A DNA stretch of 64,000 nt from Paracandidimonas soli (GCF_004342005.1 NZ_SMBX01000002.1:372001-436000), one strand, 5' to 3'; shown: positions 8,498 through 17,671, numbered from the stretch's first letter. Made by a program: numbers and translations. The notes: generated by a model not told the origin, from the letters alone.

Positions 8498-10081
8498 ATG
8501 CTGGACGCATCGCTGAAGTCACAATTGCAATCCTATCTGGAACGGGTCACCTTTCCAATCGAGCTGCGGGCGTCGCTGGATGACTCGGCAAAAGCGGGTG
8601 AACTGCACGGACTGCTGCAGGACATCGCGACTCTGTCGGACAAGATTACATACGTCGAGAATGCGCCGGAAGGCCAGCGCAAGCCTTCGTTTACCATCCA
8701 GCGCGCGGGCACCGATATCGGCGTCCAGTTCGCGGGCATCCCGATGGGACACGAATTCACATCGCTGGTACTGGCATTGCTGCAGGTCGGCGGACATCCC
8801 ATCAAGCTGGAACAGGATGTCATCGACCACGTGCGCGAGCTCGACGGCGACTACCGCTTCGAAGTCTATATCTCCCTTTCCTGCCAGAACTGCCCCGACG
8901 TGGTGCAGGCGCTGAACGCGCTTTCCGTCATCAACCCCCGCATCCAGGTGGTCACGATCGACGGTGCGCTGTTCCAGGATGAGGTCGAGAAGCGCGAGAT
9001 CCAGTCGGTGCCCACGGTCTACCTGAACGGCGAACTGTTCGGCCAGGGCCGCAGCAGCGCCGAGGAGATCCTGGCAAAGCTGGATACCGGAGCGGCCGAG
9101 CGCGAGGCGGAAAAGATCAACGCCAGGGCGCCCTACGACCTGCTGGTGGTCGGCGGCGGCCCGGCCGGCGCGGCTGCGGCCATCTATGCCGCCCGCAAGG
9201 GTATCCGCACGGGTGTCGTTGCGGAGCGTTTCGGCGGCCAGGTGCTGGACACGCTGGCAATCGAGAATTTCATTTCCGTGCCGCATACCGAAGGTCCGAA
9301 GTTTGCCGCGGCGCTGGAACAGCACGTGCGCGAATATGACGTCGACATCATCAACCTGCAGACGGCGACCGCGCTGAAGACGGCAGGCAATCTGCACGAA
9401 GTCTCGTTGGCAAGCGGCGCAACGCTGAAGGCGCGCACTGTCATCCTGGCTACGGGAGCCCGCTGGCGCGAGGTCAACGTGCCGGGCGAGCGCGAGTATC
9501 GCAACCATGGCGTGGCCTACTGCCCGCACTGCGACGGTCCTCTGTTCAAGGGTAAGCGTGTCTCTGTCATCGGCGGAGGCAACTCCGGCGTCGAGGCCGC
9601 CATCGACCTGGCCGGCGTGGCCAGCGAAGTCACGTTGCTGGAATTCGGCGATGCCCTCAGGGCGGACCAGGTCCTGCAGGACAAGTTGCGCAGCCTGCCC
9701 AACGTCAAGGTCTTCGTCAGCGCCCAGACCACGGAAATCACGGGCGACGGCAAGAAGGTCAACGGGCTGGACTACAAGGATCGCGTCACGGGCGAACAGC
9801 ATCACATCGAACTGGAAGGCGTGTTCGTCCAGATCGGGCTGATGCCGAATACCGAATGGCTGAAGGGAACGCTGGATCTCAGCCGTCATGGCGAGATCGA
9901 GGTCGATGCCAGGGGCCAGACCTCGCTGCCCGGCGTATTCGCCGCAGGCGACGTGACGACCGTGCCGTACAAGCAGATCATCATCGCCACGGGCGAGGGC
10001 GCGAAGGCCTCGCTGTCGGCCTTCGACTACCTTATCCGTCATTCGGTGGAGACCGCTGTCGAGGAAACCGTCGCGGCCTGA
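8498..10081 (+). CDS. ahpF: Alkyl hydroperoxide reductase flavoprotein subunit
   Basis: A 527-residue FAD- and NADH-dependent disulfide reductase that recycles AhpC. The N-terminal domain is a double thioredoxin fold with the CxxC in LSCQNCPDV (about residue 130). A Rossmann FAD motif follows ([18 protein letters not shown], about residues 214-231), then the thioredoxin-reductase-like CxxC in AYCPHCDG (about 345) and the NAD motif [31 protein letters not shown] closes the flavin site. The start codon at 8498 follows AAGGAG. Full length, with no missing catalytic residue. Confidence 0.97.
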   Translation: MLDASLKSQLQSYLERVTFPIELRASLDDSAKAGELHGLLQDIATLSDKITYVENAPEGQRKPSFTIQRAGTDIGVQFAGIPMGHEFTSLVLALLQVGGHPIKLEQDVIDHVRELDGDYRFEVYISLSCQNCPDVVQALNALSVINPRIQVVTIDGALFQDEVEKREIQSVPTVYLNGELFGQGRSSAEEILAKLDTGAAEREAEKINARAPYDLLVVGGGPAGAAAAIYAARKGIRTGVVAERFGGQVLDTLAIENFISVPHTEGPKFAAALEQHVREYDVDIINLQTATALKTAGNLHEVSLASGATLKARTVILATGARWREVNVPGEREYRNHGVAYCPHCDGPLFKGKRVSVIGGGNSGVEAAIDLAGVASEVTLLEFGDALRADQVLQDKLRSLPNVKVFVSAQTTEITGDGKKVNGLDYKDRVTGEQHHIELEGVFVQIGLMPNTEWLKGTLDLSRHGEIEVDARGQTSLPGVFAAGDVTTVPYKQIIIATGEGAKASLSAFDYLIRHSVETAVEETVAA

Positions 10082-10170
10082 TGGCGTATTTGCCGGGCCC
10101 AGAGACAGTCAGACCTTGGTCCGGATACCTGCGTCCCCGTCATGAGAGATTCATCATGGCGGGGCCTTTT

Positions 10171-10332
10171 TGCCGCCGGGCCGCTCCCTAGGAAAAAAGC
10201 GCCCTCCTTGGGAGGGCAGCAAGCCGAAGGCGCAGCGTGGGAGGCCTTTTTTGCCGCCGGGCCGCTCCCTAGGAAAAAAGCGCCCTCCTTGGGAGGGCAG
10301 CAAGCCGAAGGCGCAGCGTGGGGGCTTCTTTG
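10171..10332 (+). repeat. Two tandem 81-bp copies of an intergenic repeat
   Basis: Two nearly identical units (10171-10251 and 10252-10332) lie between ahpF and the IclR gene. Each begins TGCCGCCGGGCCGC, contains the palindrome CCCTCCTTGGGAGGG, and ends with AAGGCGCAGCGTGGG followed by a purine-rich then T-rich end. Related copies occur at about 24434-24521, 53146-53234, 53903-53940 and 56987-57080. The structured, T-ended sequence suggests a terminator or REP-like role. The remaining gap sequence up to 10403 shows nothing else. Confidence 0.85.
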
Positions 10333-10403
10333 TTTCCGTATGTAGGCAGCCGTCCGTTCCGCAGATTGTGTTTTGCGGGAGAGATGCGGTTTTCCCGCAA
10401 GGA

Positions 10404-11210
10404 TCAGAAGCCGGCGGAGTGCGAGATGCGCTCCGATATCTGCCTGGCCGTCGCCAGAAGCTTGGGCAGGATGTGTTGTTGCATGCCTTCGACGGATTGC
10501 CGGCTTTTGTGCATGCTGACATTGATGGCAGCGACCACGTGGCCGCTGCGTGAGCGTATGGGGGCCGCTAGCGATATCAGGCCTTCTTCCAGCTCTTCAT
10601 TGATCAGGGCCCAGCCTTGCTGGCGCACGCGCAGGATTTCCTCGCGCAATGCCGCGCGATCGGTCAGTGTGTGGGGCGTTCTCGCCAGTAGCTCGGTGCT
10701 GGCCAACTGCTGTTCCAGCGATGCGTCGTCCAGGCCGGCCAGAAGCACGCGGCCCATGGAGGAGCAGTAGGCTGGCAGCCGGCTGCCTATGCCCAGTGTG
10801 ATCGACATGATCTTCTTGGTCGGCACCCGCAGCACGTAGACGATTTCCTTGTCGTCCAGGACGGCGGCGGACGAGGATTCCTGCACTTCCTGGACGAAGC
10901 TCTCCATGAACGGTTCGGCCAGGCTCCAGAGCGGCAAGGAGCTGAGATAGGCGAAGCCCAGGTCCAGGACCTTGGCTGTCAGCCGGAACTGGCGCCCATT
11001 GATATCCACATAGCCCAAGCCGTGGAGCGTATGCAGGATTCGCCTGGCCCCGGCCCTGGTCAGGCCTGTGCGCTGGGCGACTTCAGTCATGGTCTGAGAG
11101 GGATGCTGGGCGCTGAAGCTGCGGATGACGGCAAGGCCGCGGGCAAAAGACTGCACATAGCTGTCGCCAGGAGTCTTTTTGCCTTCCGTGCTGGGAGTGG
11201 TGTCGGTCAT
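10404..11210 (-). CDS. IclR-family regulator of the neighbouring pca-like operon
   Basis: A 268-residue IclR-type regulator with an N-terminal winged helix (TEVAQRTGLTRAGARRILHT, residues about 41-60) and a C-terminal effector domain (SITLGIGSRLPAYCSSMGR). The closest recognised type is PcaR/PobR/CatR, regulators of protocatechuate and 3-oxoadipate genes, which fits its position at the end of an operon with pcaI, pcaJ and pcaF. The start was placed at the ATG at 11210 (MTDTTPS), since further N-terminal sequence looks non-homologous. A candidate operator lies at 16879-16924. Confidence 0.88.
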   Translation of the reverse strand: MTDTTPSTEGKKTPGDSYVQSFARGLAVIRSFSAQHPSQTMTEVAQRTGLTRAGARRILHTLHGLGYVDINGRQFRLTAKVLDLGFAYLSSLPLWSLAEPFMESFVQEVQESSSAAVLDDKEIVYVLRVPTKKIMSITLGIGSRLPAYCSSMGRVLLAGLDDASLEQQLASTELLARTPHTLTDRAALREEILRVRQQGWALINEELEEGLISLAAPIRSRSGHVVAAINVSMHKSRQSVEGMQQHILPKLLATARQISERISHSAGF

Positions 11211-11330
11211 GAAACAGGAAGCGGACGCCTGCGGGCGCCGGGCGGGAGGTTCGGAGGATCGCAAATTATAAGCGAGCCGTCGGGCAGGCAGTGAATGAAG
11301 AACTCCGGTCCGGGGAACAGAGCTTCTCCG

Positions 11331-12251
11331 TCACTGTTCGGCATGCCCTTCAGTTTCGGACTCCCGGAGCAGAGACACCAGGCGGCGCAGCGCGGCATCT
11401 TTGCGCCGCAGCGACCGGCGTTGCTCCGGCTGGTCCCAGTCGTAGAAGCCGTGCCCGCTTTTGACGCCGAGACGGCCTTGCTCGACCTTTTCCGCCAGGA
11501 TGCGCAGAGGCTGCCGGGAGCTTTCCAGATTTTCGTAAAGATAGCCGGCAATGGCGTGATGGATGTCGAGTCCGTTGATGTCGCGCTGCTCCAGGGGGCC
11601 GGTGAGCGCCAGCCGCACTCCCAGGCTCCATTTCGCGACAGTGTCTATGTCCCGGGCGGAAGCGACGCCTTTTTCCAGTAGCGACATGGCTTCGCGCGCC
11701 AGGGCGTGCTGCAGGCGGTTGGCGATGAATCCCGGAATGTCCTGCTTCAGCAGAACCGGCAGCTTGCCAGTGCCGCGCAGGACGGCCAGCATGTATTCGC
11801 CGGTTTCCGGGGCGGTGAGCAGGGATGGCACGATTTCGACCAGGGGGATGATGTCCGCCGGCGTGAAAAAATGAGCGCCGATGAACCGCTCAGGACGGGA
11901 CAGGGCCTGCGCGAGCATGTTGATCGGTATGCCGGAGGTATTGCTCGCCAGGATGGTCTGCGGCGAACAGATGTCTTCGAGCTGCCGGAATATCTCTGTT
12001 TTCAGCTCCAGGTTTTCCGGTGCGGCTTCGATGACCAGCTCGGCGTCATGCGCGGCGGCCAGACTGGCATGCCAGGAGATGCGCGAATCGTCCTCCGATC
12101 CGCCGGCCTGAGCGCCCAGCACTTTGCGCCGGGACGATAGCCGCGCCTGCTCGGAGGGATCGATCAGGCGTGCCTGCCAGCCATGAAGCAAGAACAGGCT
12201 GGCAATGGCGCTGCCCATGTTGCCGGCGCCTATGATGGAGAGGCGCTTCAT
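11331..12251 (-). CDS. 3-hydroxyacyl-CoA dehydrogenase (single domain)
   Basis: A 306-residue NAD-dependent dehydrogenase. The N-terminal Rossmann motif is LSIIGAGNMGSAIASLFL (residues 4-21). Catalytic features include ASNTSGIPI, the catalytic His in FIGAHFFTPA, and PGFIANRLQHALAREA. It is shorter than FadB-type fusions and similar in size to PaaH/FadB2 enzymes. The ATG at 12251 overlaps the thiolase stop (ATGA). Inference from context: oxidation of 3-hydroxyadipyl-CoA or a related 3-hydroxyacyl-CoA to the substrate of the adjacent thiolase. Confidence 0.9.
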   Translation of the reverse strand: MKRLSIIGAGNMGSAIASLFLLHGWQARLIDPSEQARLSSRRKVLGAQAGGSEDDSRISWHASLAAAHDAELVIEAAPENLELKTEIFRQLEDICSPQTILASNTSGIPINMLAQALSRPERFIGAHFFTPADIIPLVEIVPSLLTAPETGEYMLAVLRGTGKLPVLLKQDIPGFIANRLQHALAREAMSLLEKGVASARDIDTVAKWSLGVRLALTGPLEQRDINGLDIHHAIAGYLYENLESSRQPLRILAEKVEQGRLGVKSGHGFYDWDQPEQRRSLRRKDAALRRLVSLLRESETEGHAEQ

Positions 12252-13453
12252 ACGCGTTCCAGAAGGATTGCAATGCCTTGTCCCACGCCGATGCACATGG
12301 TGCAGAGCGCATAGCGGCCGGAGGTGCGGTGCAACTGGTTGACCGCAGTCGTCGCCAGCCTGGCGCCGCTGGCTCCCAGCGGATGGCCGAGCGCAATAGC
12401 GCCGCCATTCGGATTGACGCGAGGATCGTCGTCCGGCAGGCCCAATTGCCTGAGTACGGCCAGGCCTTGCGCGGCAAAGGCTTCATTCAGCTCGATCACG
12501 TCGAGCTGGTCCAGGGAAATGCCGGTTTGCGCCAGCAGTTTCCTGGTGGCGGGCGCGGGACCGATGCCCATGATGCGGGGTGGGACGCCGGCGACCGCCA
12601 TGCCGACAATGCGTGCGCGCGGCGTCAGTCCGTGCCGCGCGGCGCTGGCCTCATCGGCCAGAAGCAAGGCGCAGGCGCCATCGTTGACGCCGCTGGCGTT
12701 GCCGGCCGTGACGGTGCCGTCCGGACGGACGACGCCTTTCAGACGGGCAAGCGCCTCCATTGAGGTCTGGCGTGGATGTTCATCGTGCGCGACGATGATG
12801 GGATCGCCTTTGCGTTGCGGGATGCCGACAGGCGTGATTTCCTCGGCGAGAATGCCGGCCTGCTGCGCGGCCAGTGCCTTGGTCTGGCTGGCCAGCGCCA
12901 TGCGATCCTGGGCTTCGCGCTCGATACCGAAATCGGTGGCGACGTTTTCGGCAGTTTCCGGCATGGAATCGACGCCATATAGCGCCTTCATGCGTGCATT
13001 GACGAACCGCCAGCCGATGGTCGTATCGTGGATGGCCGCGTTGCGCGTAAAGGCGCTGTCCGCCTTGGGTATGACGAATGGCGCACGGCTCATGCTTTCC
13101 GTGCCGCCGGCCAGCATGAGCGTGGCGTCGCCGGCGCGAATGGCGCGCGCCGCGGAGCCGATGGCATCCAGCCCGGAACCGCAAAGGCGGTTGATGGTGG
13201 CGCCTGGAGCCTCGACGGGAAGCCCCGCCAGCAGGCCGGACATGCGGGCGACGTTGCGGTTGTCTTCGCCGGCCTGGTTGGCGCAGCCGAACAGGATGTC
13301 GTCCAGCGCCTGCCAGTCGACGCCTGTATTGCGCTCCATAAGCGCCTTGATGACAGCGGCGCCCAGATCATCGGGGCGTACGCTGGAAAGCGCGCCGCCG
13401 TAGCGGCCGAAGGGCGTTCGAATGGCATCGCAGATGAAAGCTTGCGGATTCAT
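12248..13453 (-). CDS. pcaF: 3-oxoadipyl-CoA thiolase-like acetyl-CoA acyltransferase
   Basis: A 401-residue thiolase. The nucleophilic Cys is in INRLCGSGLDAIG (about residue 90), the catalytic His in GHPLGASGARL (about 357), and the second Cys in CTMCIGVGQG (about 387). The N-terminus ICDAIRTPFGRYGGALS and the long IGWRFVNARMKALYG loop are typical of PcaF/PaaJ. Known reaction: CoA-dependent cleavage of 3-oxoadipyl-CoA to succinyl-CoA and acetyl-CoA. It is coupled to the downstream dehydrogenase by a 4-nt overlap and separated from the Bug receptor by 15 nt. A general thiolase role is the alternative. Confidence 0.88.
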   Translation of the reverse strand: MNPQAFICDAIRTPFGRYGGALSSVRPDDLGAAVIKALMERNTGVDWQALDDILFGCANQAGEDNRNVARMSGLLAGLPVEAPGATINRLCGSGLDAIGSAARAIRAGDATLMLAGGTESMSRAPFVIPKADSAFTRNAAIHDTTIGWRFVNARMKALYGVDSMPETAENVATDFGIEREAQDRMALASQTKALAAQQAGILAEEITPVGIPQRKGDPIIVAHDEHPRQTSMEALARLKGVVRPDGTVTAGNASGVNDGACALLLADEASAARHGLTPRARIVGMAVAGVPPRIMGIGPAPATRKLLAQTGISLDQLDVIELNEAFAAQGLAVLRQLGLPDDDPRVNPNGGAIALGHPLGASGARLATTAVNQLHRTSGRYALCTMCIGVGQGIAILLERV

Positions 13454-13468
13454 GTTGTCTTTCCTGTA

Positions 13469-14497
13469 TCAATCGACGCTGGCACCGGACGCTTGCACGA
13501 CGCCAGCCCATTTTTCATGCTCGCTCGCGATGAATTTGGCAAAGGATTCGGGTGTTTCACTGTAAACCTGGGCGCCTTGCGCGGTGAATTTTTCGATGAC
13601 TTCGGGGTTCTTCAGGGCTTCCACGATGGCGGTATTCAGCGTGCCGATGATGTCCGCCGGCGTGCCAGCCGGAGCGAACATACCGAACCATGAAGTGGCC
13701 TCGTAGCGGGGCAGGCCCGATTCGGCAATGGTCGGGATTTCAGGGAGTTCCGGCGAACGCTCCGCGGTCGTCACGGCTATGGGAACCAGGGTGCCGCCGC
13801 GCACATGCTGCATGGCTGAGGGCAGGTTGTCGAACATGATGTCCACCTGGTTACCAAGCAGATCCGTGACGGCTGGCGCGCTGCCTCGGTAGGGAACGTG
13901 CTGCATGTCGATTTCGGCCAGTTGCTTGAAAAGCTCGCCCGACAAGTGAATGGAGCTGCCGTTGCCGGAGGAGGCGAAATTGATCTTGCCCGGGTTTGCC
14001 TTGGCGTATTCGATGAGCTCCTTGACGGTGCGGTAGGGCTGCGCCGGATTGGTCACCAGCAGGTTGGGAACCAGCGCGACGCGGGTCAGGGGAGCGAAGT
14101 CCTTGATTGGATCGAACGGCATGTTGCGGTACAGGCTGGCGTTGATGGCATGGGTGCCGACTGTTCCCATGAAAAGGGTATAGCCGTCCGCAGCCGCGCG
14201 GGCGGCGGCCTGTCCGCCGATATTGCCGCCGGCGCCGGCCCGGTTGTCGATGACGACGCTTTGCCCGAACTTGGCGGCGAGGTATTGACCGACGATGCGC
14301 GCCAGAATATCGGTGGTTCCACCCGCGGAGAACGGCACGATGATGGTGATCGGCTTCTGTGGGAATGCCTGGGCGGCCGAGGCGCTGGGGGCCGTCGCGG
14401 TCATTCCGGTGAATGCTAGCGCACCGGTCAAGCCGAGCGCGCGCAGGATGGAGCGGCGGGCCCTGCCGGAGAAAAAGGTGTTTGCTTGCTTTTGCAT
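13469..14497 (-). CDS. Bug-type tripartite tricarboxylate transporter receptor
   Basis: A 342-residue periplasmic solute-binding protein of the TctC/Bug family. It has a twin-arginine-like basic N-terminus (RARRSILRALGLTG) followed by a hydrophobic core and an AxA cleavage region near residue 42. The mature start (FPQKPITIIVPFSAGGTTD) and the loop RAGAGGNIGG are hallmark Bug sequences. The ATG at 14497 is preceded by AAGGAG; the reading frame continues upstream without support. Bug receptors often sit in catabolic operons without their membrane partners, as here. The ligand is unknown; an aromatic or dicarboxylic acid feeding the operon is plausible. Confidence 0.9.
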   Translation of the reverse strand: MQKQANTFFSGRARRSILRALGLTGALAFTGMTATAPSASAAQAFPQKPITIIVPFSAGGTTDILARIVGQYLAAKFGQSVVIDNRAGAGGNIGGQAAARAAADGYTLFMGTVGTHAINASLYRNMPFDPIKDFAPLTRVALVPNLLVTNPAQPYRTVKELIEYAKANPGKINFASSGNGSSIHLSGELFKQLAEIDMQHVPYRGSAPAVTDLLGNQVDIMFDNLPSAMQHVRGGTLVPIAVTTAERSPELPEIPTIAESGLPRYEATSWFGMFAPAGTPADIIGTLNTAIVEALKNPEVIEKFTAQGAQVYSETPESFAKFIASEHEKWAGVVQASGASVD

Positions 14498-14600
14498 GTC
14501 AGGCTCCTTGGATAATGCATTATGGTTATGAGGGTGCCGGCAATCCTGTCCTGCGCATCCCTGCCGGTTCGTGGCCGGCAAGGCGGGCGCGGAAGGGGGT

Positions 14601-15335
14601 TCAGATGGCGGCCGTGCCGAGCGTCGTGCCGCCGCATACGTACAGGACTTGTCCTGTAACGAAACCGTTGTCAGGGGAAAGGAAGAACATGGCCGCGCGG
14701 GCAACGTCCTCGGGCGTGCCGAGGCGTTTGACGGCGATGCTGTCGATGATGCGCTGCGTCCTGGGCGCGCCTTCCGGGTTGCTGTTGCGAAACAATTCTG
14801 TTGCGATGGGGCCGGGTCCGATCGCGTTGACCGTGATTCCGTCGCCGCCCAGCTCCATGGCCAGCGTGCGGGTCATGCCGATGAGGCCGGCCTTCGTCGC
14901 GGAATAGACGATGCGCTCGGGCTTGCCCAGCGCGGCGCGGGAACTGATGTTGACGATGCGGCCATTGCCGCAGGCGCGCAGCGATGGCAGAACCGCTTGA
15001 GTCAGGAGGATGCTGGCCTGGAAGTGCAGCGCGACGACATAGTCGAGATCGGCGAGGCTGGCGGTATCGATCGTCCCCGGACGCGTGGCTCCGGCATTGT
15101 TGACCAGAGCCGTGACGGCATATTGCTGCGTGATGCTGCGCGCCTGCGCCTGGGTTTGCTCCGCGTTCGTCAGATCGGCCTGAAAAAAGGCCAGCTTGGG
15201 ATGCTGCCAGTCTGGACGAACATAATCCAGGTTGATGACGGTCCGTCCTTCGGCCAGAAGCATTTCGCAGATGGCTCGGCCGATGCCGGCGCTGCCTCCA
15301 GTGACAAGAGTGGCGGTTTTCAGAGTCATGGTCAT
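14601..15335 (-). CDS. Short-chain dehydrogenase/reductase in the pca-like operon
   Basis: A 244-residue classical SDR. The cofactor motif is TLVTGGSAGIGRAI (residues about 9-22), NNAG is present (ALVNNAGATRP), and the catalytic residues are in NISSRAALG and YSATKAGLIGM (Ser, Tyr, Lys). The C-terminal VTGQVLYVCGGTT is typical of FabG-like enzymes. It lies between pcaJ and the Bug receptor gene, so it probably oxidises or reduces an intermediate of the same pathway; the substrate cannot be told. The ATG at 15335 was preferred; a second ATG lies 6 nt inside. Confidence 0.85.
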   Translation of the reverse strand: MTMTLKTATLVTGGSAGIGRAICEMLLAEGRTVINLDYVRPDWQHPKLAFFQADLTNAEQTQAQARSITQQYAVTALVNNAGATRPGTIDTASLADLDYVVALHFQASILLTQAVLPSLRACGNGRIVNISSRAALGKPERIVYSATKAGLIGMTRTLAMELGGDGITVNAIGPGPIATELFRNSNPEGAPRTQRIIDSIAVKRLGTPEDVARAAMFFLSPDNGFVTGQVLYVCGGTTLGTAAI

Positions 15336-15367
15336 GTCCGTTGCATGTGGAGGATGTCGATGTTCGC

Positions 15368-16018
15368 TCAGGCTGCGTCGGCGATCGGAAGTGCGATGAT
15401 GCGCTCCAGCTCCGCTTTGTCCAGTCCCGGAACCAGATCGATCAGTACGAGCCCGCGGGGTGTGCATTCCAACGTGGCAAGGTCGCTGTAGACTCTCGAA
15501 ACGCAGCCGACGCCGGTCAGGGGGTAGGCGCATTGTTCGACGATCTTGCTGTCGCCGTTGCGTGTCAACAGATTGGTCATGACCCAGGTCTGTTTTGCCC
15601 CGATGGCCAGATCCATGGCGCCTCCGACCGCCGGGATGGCGCCGGATTCGCCCGTGCTCCAGTTGGCCAGATCGCCGGTGGCCGATACCTGAAATGCGCC
15701 CAGCACGCAGATGTCCAGGTGGCCGCCGCGCATCATGGCGAAACTGTCGGAGTGATGGAAATAGGCGCCGCCTGGCAGCAGGGTGACGGGCTGCTTGCCG
15801 GCATTGATGAGGTCGTAGTCCTCGTCGCCTTCCGCCGGCGCAGGCCCCATTCCGAGAATACCGTTTTCGCTGTGCAGCACGACCTCGCGATCCGGTGGCA
15901 GATAGTTGGCGACCAGGGTGGGCATGCCGATGCCGAGATTGACATAGGCCCCTTCATGGATGTCCTGCGCGATGCGCTGGGCGAGTTCATCTCTGGAGCG
16001 TGGTCGGTAGTTGGCCAT
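15368..16018 (-). CDS. pcaJ: 3-oxoacid CoA-transferase subunit B (3-oxoadipate type)
   Basis: A 216-residue beta subunit of a class I CoA-transferase. The catalytic Glu lies in LHSENGILGMGP (about residue 51), and VNLGIGMPTLVANYLP marks the N-terminus. It pairs with the alpha subunit 87 nt upstream. Known PcaIJ reaction: transfer of CoA from succinyl-CoA to 3-oxoadipate, making 3-oxoadipyl-CoA. ScoAB (acetoacetate) or AtoDA are possible alternatives; the nearby PcaF-type thiolase and IclR regulator favour 3-oxoadipate. Confidence 0.88.
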   Translation of the reverse strand: MANYRPRSRDELAQRIAQDIHEGAYVNLGIGMPTLVANYLPPDREVVLHSENGILGMGPAPAEGDEDYDLINAGKQPVTLLPGGAYFHHSDSFAMMRGGHLDICVLGAFQVSATGDLANWSTGESGAIPAVGGAMDLAIGAKQTWVMTNLLTRNGDSKIVEQCAYPLTGVGCVSRVYSDLATLECTPRGLVLIDLVPGLDKAELERIIALPIADAA

Positions 16019-16105
16019 GTGTATTCCTTTTGCTGCAATGTGCGGCCGCGTCTGCGCGGTGGCGGTCATCATTTGTTGGTACGGATTCGGTACGGCTGGC
16101 GCGGC

Positions 16106-16801
16106 TCAACGCACGAAGCCGCCGGCCGTAGTCGCGCGACGTTCGATCTTGACGATGCGATCGACATAGATGCCCGGCGTCACGATGGCTTCCGGATCCA
16201 GTTCGCCCAGTTCAACGATGTCATGCACGGAGGCGACGGTCAGGCGCGCGGCGGTTGCCATGACAGGTCCGAAATTGCGCGCCGATTTTCGATACAGCAG
16301 ATTGCCCCAGCGGTCGCCGCGCTCGGCCTTGATGAGCGCGACATCGCCATGGATGGGCTCTTCCAGTACGTAATGGCGGCCATTGATTTCCCGTGTTTCG
16401 CGATTGCCGGCCAGCTCGGTGCCGTAGCCGGTCGGGCAGAAGAATGCGCCGATGCCTGCGCCCGCCGCGCGCAGCCTTTCGGCCAGCGTGCCTTGTGGAA
16501 CCAGTTCGAGCTCGATCTTTCCTGCGCGGTAGAGCGCATCGAATACGTGTGAATCCGCTTGTCGTGGAAAGCTGCAGATGATTTTGCGTACTTTGCCGGA
16601 CTTCAGCAGGGCGGCCAGCCCCGTATCGCCATTGCCGGCATTGTTGTTGACAACGGTAAGGTCGCGCACGGGCATTGCGCACAGCCCGTCGATCAGTTCA
16701 ACCGGAATGCCGGCCGTGCCGAAGCCCCCGATGAGGACGGTGGCGCCATCCTGAATGCCTTCCAGAGCCTGGGCCACGGATGCCGAGATCTTATTGATCA
16801 A
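16106..16801 (-). CDS. pcaI: 3-oxoacid CoA-transferase subunit A (3-oxoadipate type)
   Basis: A 231-residue alpha subunit with the N-terminal GATVLIGGFGTAGIP glycine-rich motif, LTVVNNNAGNG and ELELVPQGTLAERLRAAGAG, all typical of PcaI/ScoA. It opens the minus-strand catabolic operon. The start codon at 16801 is TTG, supported by AGGAG six nucleotides upstream and by the conserved INKISASV N-terminus; no ATG lies close by. A rare start plus a strong SD may set expression. Upstream lies a 495-nt gap with a candidate IclR operator. Confidence 0.88.
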   Translation of the reverse strand: MINKISASVAQALEGIQDGATVLIGGFGTAGIPVELIDGLCAMPVRDLTVVNNNAGNGDTGLAALLKSGKVRKIICSFPRQADSHVFDALYRAGKIELELVPQGTLAERLRAAGAGIGAFFCPTGYGTELAGNRETREINGRHYVLEEPIHGDVALIKAERGDRWGNLLYRKSARNFGPVMATAARLTVASVHDIVELGELDPEAIVTPGIYVDRIVKIERRATTAGGFVR

Positions 16802-16878
16802 GAGTGTCTCCTGCGGATGCGAGATTGACTTGACGGACCGGAAAAGCGGTCCTGCTCAAGCTGTTATCGATTCTGGTA

Positions 16879-16924
16879 TTCTATTAAAAATTCGAATATA
16901 GAACAATAGTTTTTATATAGAACA
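16879..16924 (-). promoter_or_regulatory. Candidate IclR-type operator and AT-rich promoter region
   Basis: The 10-mer ATATAGAACA occurs twice as a direct repeat (16896-16905 and 16915-16924, 19-bp period). TTCTAT at 16879 is an inverted half-site to the first copy. This AT-rich block (16870-16940) stands out from the GC-rich surroundings and sits 80-120 nt upstream of the pcaI start. Regulation by the IclR protein of the same operon is inference. The rest of the gap (16940-17190) shows no convincing gene. Confidence 0.45.
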
Positions 16925-17192
16925 AATTTAAGGGTATATACGGAGATGAATGCGCCGGTCGAATTGTGAGAGATCGTGTCAGCTTGGATCGCCGGATATG
17001 CTGTTGTCGCGTGCGCGATGGCTGAGCAGGCTGGCTTGGGTGGTAAGCGGGACGTTGCAAGCCGGCGGCGCTTCGGATGCTTCTGGCACCGAAGACCGCG
17101 GCTGTGGCGCAGGGAATTGGCCTGTGGAGAGCGGGCCGGAATGAGAAGGTGTGGAGCTGGGAGAGGGGCGGGCGGATGGGGAAACGCAAAAA

Positions 17193-17213
17193 GGGACGCA
17201 TAAATAGCGTCCC
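17193..17213 (-). terminator. rho-independent terminator of rpsT
   Basis: On the minus strand GGGACGC, a 7-nt loop and GCGTCCC are followed by TTTTT (17188-17192), about 85 nt beyond the rpsT stop. This is a textbook intrinsic terminator. Confidence 0.85.
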
Positions 17214-17272
17214 ATTCCAGCGGCGCGATGGCTGCCGCTTGCGGCGTTGCCCCGATGTCTGTGTTCAGGGCA

Positions 17273-17292
17273 AGGCGGGCCGAGGCCCGCCT
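17273..17292 (-). terminator. Hairpin directly after rpsT stop
   Basis: An 8-bp inverted repeat (17273-17280 / 17285-17292, 4-nt loop) starts 4 nt after the rpsT stop. It lacks a U-run, so it may protect the mRNA 3' end rather than terminate. Confidence 0.45.
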
Positions 17293-17296
17293 GGAA

Positions 17297-17560
17297 TCAG
17301 GCCAGTGCCTTCAGGGCAGCAGCCAGGCGGCTCTTGTGGCGAGCGGCCTTGTTCTTGTGGATGATGTTCTTGTCAGCCACGCGATCGATGATGCTGGTCG
17401 TCTTGCGATAGACTTCGGCGGCAGCGGTCTTGTCGCCAGCTGCAATGGCCTGGCGCACGCGCTTGATGGACGTGCGCAGCATGGAGCGCAGGCTGGCATT
17501 GTGCGAGTTGCGGGCAACCGATTGACGGGCGCGTTTGCGTGCTTGGGCGGTGTTGGCCAT
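17297..17560 (-). CDS. rpsT: 30S ribosomal protein S20
   Basis: An 87-residue, very basic protein with the S20 pattern: [18 protein letters not shown] at the N-terminus, [12 protein letters not shown] in the middle and [17 protein letters not shown] at the end. It binds 16S rRNA in the small-subunit body. It is monocistronic in appearance, with its own terminator to the left, and lies 111 nt after murJ on the same strand. The length is standard. Confidence 0.98.
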   Translation of the reverse strand: MANTAQARKRARQSVARNSHNASLRSMLRTSIKRVRQAIAAGDKTAAAEVYRKTTSIIDRVADKNIIHKNKAARHKSRLAAALKALA

Positions 17561-17671
17561 AGTTGTGTATCTGCTGTAGTTCTGTTGCGTTGGTGTATTG
17601 AGCCGGGCTTGCGTACAACGTATAGTGCAGTTGTAGTATATGCGAGGTTCGGCAAAGACAATAATTCTATC

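Noticed and set aside
10171-10332. CRISPR array
   Set aside because: Only two long adjacent units with no spacers; the related copies are scattered singly. No cas genes.
10142-10345. Open frames reading through the tandem 81-bp repeats on both strands
   Set aside because: They exist because the unit is a multiple of three and free of stops. The peptide is just the translated repeat with no SD or homology.
16884-17201. A 105-codon minus ORF between rpsT and pcaI
   Set aside because: No SD, no recognisable sequence, and it overlaps the AT-rich operator region and the rpsT terminator area.
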